Shown here: piece after piece, positions 62,301-64,000 of the stretch
How positions within the stretch are numbered: position 1 is the first letter of the stretch
How the letters are laid out: every line of letters begins with the position of its first letter
NCBI GenBank assembly: GCA_013178165.1
Contig: JABLXG010000006.1
Span: 1 to 64,000, forward strand
Reading direction: 5' to 3'
From: Anaerolineae bacterium
Lineage (GTDB): Bacteria > Chloroflexota > Anaerolineae > Aggregatilineales > Ch27
DNA length: 64,000 bases
The notes under the pieces: generated by a model
The model's input: the letters and a program-made list of their open reading frames with translations, nothing else
What the model was told of the DNA's origin: nothing
Database searches by the model: none
Translations under genes and position numbers: made by a program

Positions 62301-63990
62301 TGCGATCATGGCACTGTCCGGTTCCACCAAGGGCGGCTTCGGCCCGATCACCCAGCTGGCCGGTATGCGCGGTCTGATGGCCGACCCCTCCGGTCGTATC
62401 ATCGACCTGCCCATCCGCAGCCACTTCCGCAAGGGTCTGGATGCCCTGGAGTACTTCATTTCCTCGCACGGCGCGCGCAAGGGTCTGGCAGATACCGCCC
62501 TGCGTACCGCTGATGCCGGTTACCTGACCCGCCGCCTGGTCGACGTAGCGCAGGATGTCATCATCAATGCGGAGGACTGCGAAACCGAAGCAGGCATCTG
62601 GATCCGCGCCGACGATGACGTGGCCGGGCAGAAGATGCAGGAACGGCTCGTCGGGCGCTTTGCTGCGGCCCCGGCCTTCAACCCCAAGACGGGTGAGGTG
62701 ATCGTTGGCCGCAATGAGATGATCGATGAAGACCTGGCTGACGCACTGGTGGATGCTGGCGTCCGCGAGGTGTACGTCCGCAGCCCCATGACCTGCCAGT
62801 TGCTGCATGGCATCTGCGCCAAGTGCTACGGGCGTGACCTGGGCCGCGGTGAAGTCGTCCAGGTGGGCGCAGCCGTCGGCATCGTCGCTGCACAGTCGAT
62901 TGGCGAACCCGGCACACAGCTCACCCTGCGCACTTTTCATACCGGCGGTACCGCCCAGGCTTCCGGTGACATCACCAGCGGTCTGCCGCGTGTCGAGGAA
63001 CTCTTTGAAGCCCGCAAGAAACCCAAGGGCGAAGCGGTCATGAGCGACATCGCTGGCATTGTGCGCCTGTCCAGGACGCCTGAAGGCGTGCGTATCGCCA
63101 CGGTCATCGACAGCGAGGTCGTCAGCGAACAGTATGACATCCCGGCAGGCTACGTCCTGCTGGTGGAAGATGAACAGCAGGTCAAGACCGGCCAGGAACT
63201 GGCCCGCCAGGCGGATGGTGAAGACTTCATCACCGCCGGGATGGATGGTCAGGTGCACCTGGAGGATGGCCGGATCTATCTGCGCTACGAGCGTCGGGAA
63301 GAGCGCGAGTACGAAATCCCCTCCAGCGCCCGCCTGATGCCGGACATCTACGATGGTGCGCGGGTCACCGCTGGCCAGCAACTCACCGAAGGCGCCAAGA
63401 ACCCGCACCGCATCCTGCGCATCCTCGGCGCTGAGGCAACCCAGCTCTACCTGTTGAGCGAAGTGCAGAAGGTCTATCGCAGCCAGGGTGTGCCCATCAA
63501 CGACAAGCACTTTGAGGTCATCATCCGCAAGATGCTCTCCAAAGCGCAGATCACCCGCAGCGGTGACACCCACCTGCTGCCCGGCGAACTGGTCGACAAG
63601 CTGCAGCTGCTCAAGATCAACGAGGAAGTCCTGGCCAAGGGCGGCGAGCCTGCTGTCGGTGTGCCGGTGCTTCTAGGCGTCACCAAGGCCGCGCTCAGTA
63701 CGGATAGCTTCCTCAGCGCGGCCAGCTTCCAGCACACCATCAAGGTACTGGCCGGTGCCGCCATTGAAGGCAAAGAGGACCCGCTCTACGGCCTCAAAGA
63801 GAACGTGATCATCGGTAAGCTCATCCCGGCTGGTACCAGCTTCAACGCTTACCAGAACCGGGCCAGTGAAGCGGTGAAAACCACGCTGGAACATCGTACC
63901 TTCGTCAACGAATATGACGAGGACGAAGACGAGGAAGAAGAGCTTTACGACGAGACCGAGAACGACCTGAGCGACGTCAATACGCTGTAG
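59395..63990 (+). CDS. rpoC: DNA-directed RNA polymerase beta' subunit
   Basis: Catalytic subunit of RNA polymerase, 1531 aa. It has the N-terminal zinc ribbon CYCGKYKN...CDKCG (about 60-80), the active-site [15 protein letters not shown] with Asp627, Asp629 and Asp631 binding Mg2+, the bridge/trigger region, and the second zinc site ([19 protein letters not shown]). Residues about 140-320 form a long charged coiled-coil insertion in the clamp region. The C-terminal tail is very acidic ([10 protein letters not shown]). The start is TTG 59395, supported by the strong AGAGGAGGG. rpoB is not upstream; the window ends 10 bp after the stop. Confidence 0.97.
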   Translation: MEAKDFRALRISLASPEQILSWSYGEVTKPETINYRRLRPEKDGLFCEAIFGPTKDWQCYCGKYKNIRYKGIICDKCGVEVTRSSVRRERMGHIVLAAPVAHVWYTRRVPSYLGLLLDISRRNLDRVLYFAQYVITHVDEEARQKALKRIDEELARQEAALGGKLDEQIDALRSERDADLEALQQKIAEINASYNAEFTRLSDEIIREAQGLQDRIESQLGQTAATDIRFEAADTVIVHAGTVIGHEHITRIQAAVNERLNELQIDIEDRRKAEVALAEQNINARSTDAARDIEEQMSEKAQTLNQIRAAAQESRSELLSLQPLQFLGEPKYRELRAKYGQVFKADMGAEAFYEILKNMDLDRLSKELWVEVRTTRSKQRKKKATKRLRVVESLRKSGNRPEWMILSVLPVIPPDLRPMVQLDGGRFATSDLNDLYRRVINRNNRLKRLLELGAPDVIVRNEKRMLQEAVDSLIDNSQRGKALSRRGRRELKSLSDMLKGKKGRFRRNLLGKRVDYSGRSVIVIGPKLKLHQCGLPKTMALELFRPFVISKLVQYNYATNVKGAKRIIEQEKPEVWETLEEVIKERPVLLNRAPTLHRLGIQAFEPILVEGKAIQIHPLVCAAFNADFDGDQMAVHVPLSDKAVQEARELMLSTKNLLKPADGAPIVGPAKDMVLGNYYLTMDPNADIIARVDRAEEFRHWSSLVGKRIGVAKDTTGARVAEQRDLAAQNDVILFDTQVDAEGRPISGKSAVDRLIEATLSGAVDCMLFNGYDFQQMLKKHPEWPLVIANLADRRLVVDMDEVEYLYGLGLVDLHTPIRLGNYYDNRPPQPEPELTTVGRAIFNRILPDALRFVQQTMDKKNLQQLVARSYQLLGADLTTDIVDAIKNTGFHYATVSGTTIAVSDLTVPEEREEILAKASEIVDEAERSFRRGLLTEEERYQITIDSWTKAKSDLSEVIKNRLDPFGPIAIMALSGSTKGGFGPITQLAGMRGLMADPSGRIIDLPIRSHFRKGLDALEYFISSHGARKGLADTALRTADAGYLTRRLVDVAQDVIINAEDCETEAGIWIRADDDVAGQKMQERLVGRFAAAPAFNPKTGEVIVGRNEMIDEDLADALVDAGVREVYVRSPMTCQLLHGICAKCYGRDLGRGEVVQVGAAVGIVAAQSIGEPGTQLTLRTFHTGGTAQASGDITSGLPRVEELFEARKKPKGEAVMSDIAGIVRLSRTPEGVRIATVIDSEVVSEQYDIPAGYVLLVEDEQQVKTGQELARQADGEDFITAGMDGQVHLEDGRIYLRYERREEREYEIPSSARLMPDIYDGARVTAGQQLTEGAKNPHRILRILGAEATQLYLLSEVQKVYRSQGVPINDKHFEVIIRKMLSKAQITRSGDTHLLPGELVDKLQLLKINEEVLAKGGEPAVGVPVLLGVTKAALSTDSFLSAASFQHTIKVLAGAAIEGKEDPLYGLKENVIIGKLIPAGTSFNAYQNRASEAVKTTLEHRTFVNEYDEDEDEEEELYDETENDLSDVNTL

Positions 63991-64000
63991 GCATCAACGC

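Overview
This 64 kb window is a contiguous, GC-rich, gene-dense piece of bacterial chromosome that looks like core genome with a few insertion sequences. I infer a member of the Chloroflexota (Anaerolineae-like). The reasons are the archaeal-style mevalonate route (mevalonate kinase, isopentenyl phosphate kinase and a single decarboxylase), sensor Ser/Thr kinases with Thr/Pro-rich linkers and an NBR1-type Ig domain, a FHA/winged-helix regulator, a ferredoxin-dependent 2-oxoacid oxidoreductase, and rpoC standing apart from rpoB. Taxonomy is inference; no rRNA gene is present to confirm it. I found no tRNA, rRNA, CRISPR or prophage.

Layout. 1-126: end of an IS481-like element. 148-11308 (minus strand): GH31 glycosidase, FtsK, an S1-domain protein behind a consensus promoter, a membrane-GAF-HTH regulator, a GNAT acetyltransferase, and a Ser/Thr kinase fused to a periplasmic-binding-protein domain. 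11465-16802 (plus): NUDIX hydrolase, S9 peptidase and a large secreted GH-like protein. 16894-18402 (minus): secreted LysM glycosidase. 18765-22345 (plus): SbnI-like ParB-fold protein, ACT protein, a small beta protein and a second sensor kinase. 22423-25879 (minus): HD protein and a four-gene 2-oxoacid:ferredoxin oxidoreductase operon. 26492-29293: P-type ATPase preceded by a hairpin-rich leader. 29382-31456 (minus): prfB, with its programmed frameshift, and ftsY. 31580-32290: rnc. 32298-34334: membrane protein with an endonuclease/phosphatase-fold domain. 34537-36516: amidohydrolase-CYTH fusion. 36622-37278: FHA/winged-helix regulator. 37773-38969: cinA. 39040-40845: lepA. 40932-41880: full IS481-like copy. 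41888-46446 (minus): tlyA, a serine-dead trypsin-like protein, a membrane protein and a PrsW-like protein. 46607-50050: peptide ABC importer parts. 50054-53320 (minus): IPK, mevalonate kinase, a UbiA-type prenyltransferase and a cNMP-binding protein. 53469-59087 (plus): YraN, miaA, a secreted protein, a mevalonate-phosphate decarboxylase, rseP and a HEAT protein. 59395-63990: rpoC with its own strong promoter.

How the genes fit together. Three themes recur. (i) Isoprenoid supply: MVK, IPK and a mevalonate-phosphate decarboxylase feed IPP/DMAPP to users encoded alongside, namely MiaA (tRNA prenylation) and a UbiA-type enzyme. (ii) Envelope signalling: two transmembrane Ser/Thr kinases with different extracytoplasmic sensors, a FHA regulator, a membrane-anchored HTH protein and a site-2 protease. 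(iii) Secreted or envelope enzymes for glycans and peptides, several of which have lost a catalytic residue (pseudo-protease, GH-like protein, EEP domain, CinA C-domain). The two IS copies are direct repeats about 41.8 kb apart, each a few bases behind the stop codon of a co-directional gene.
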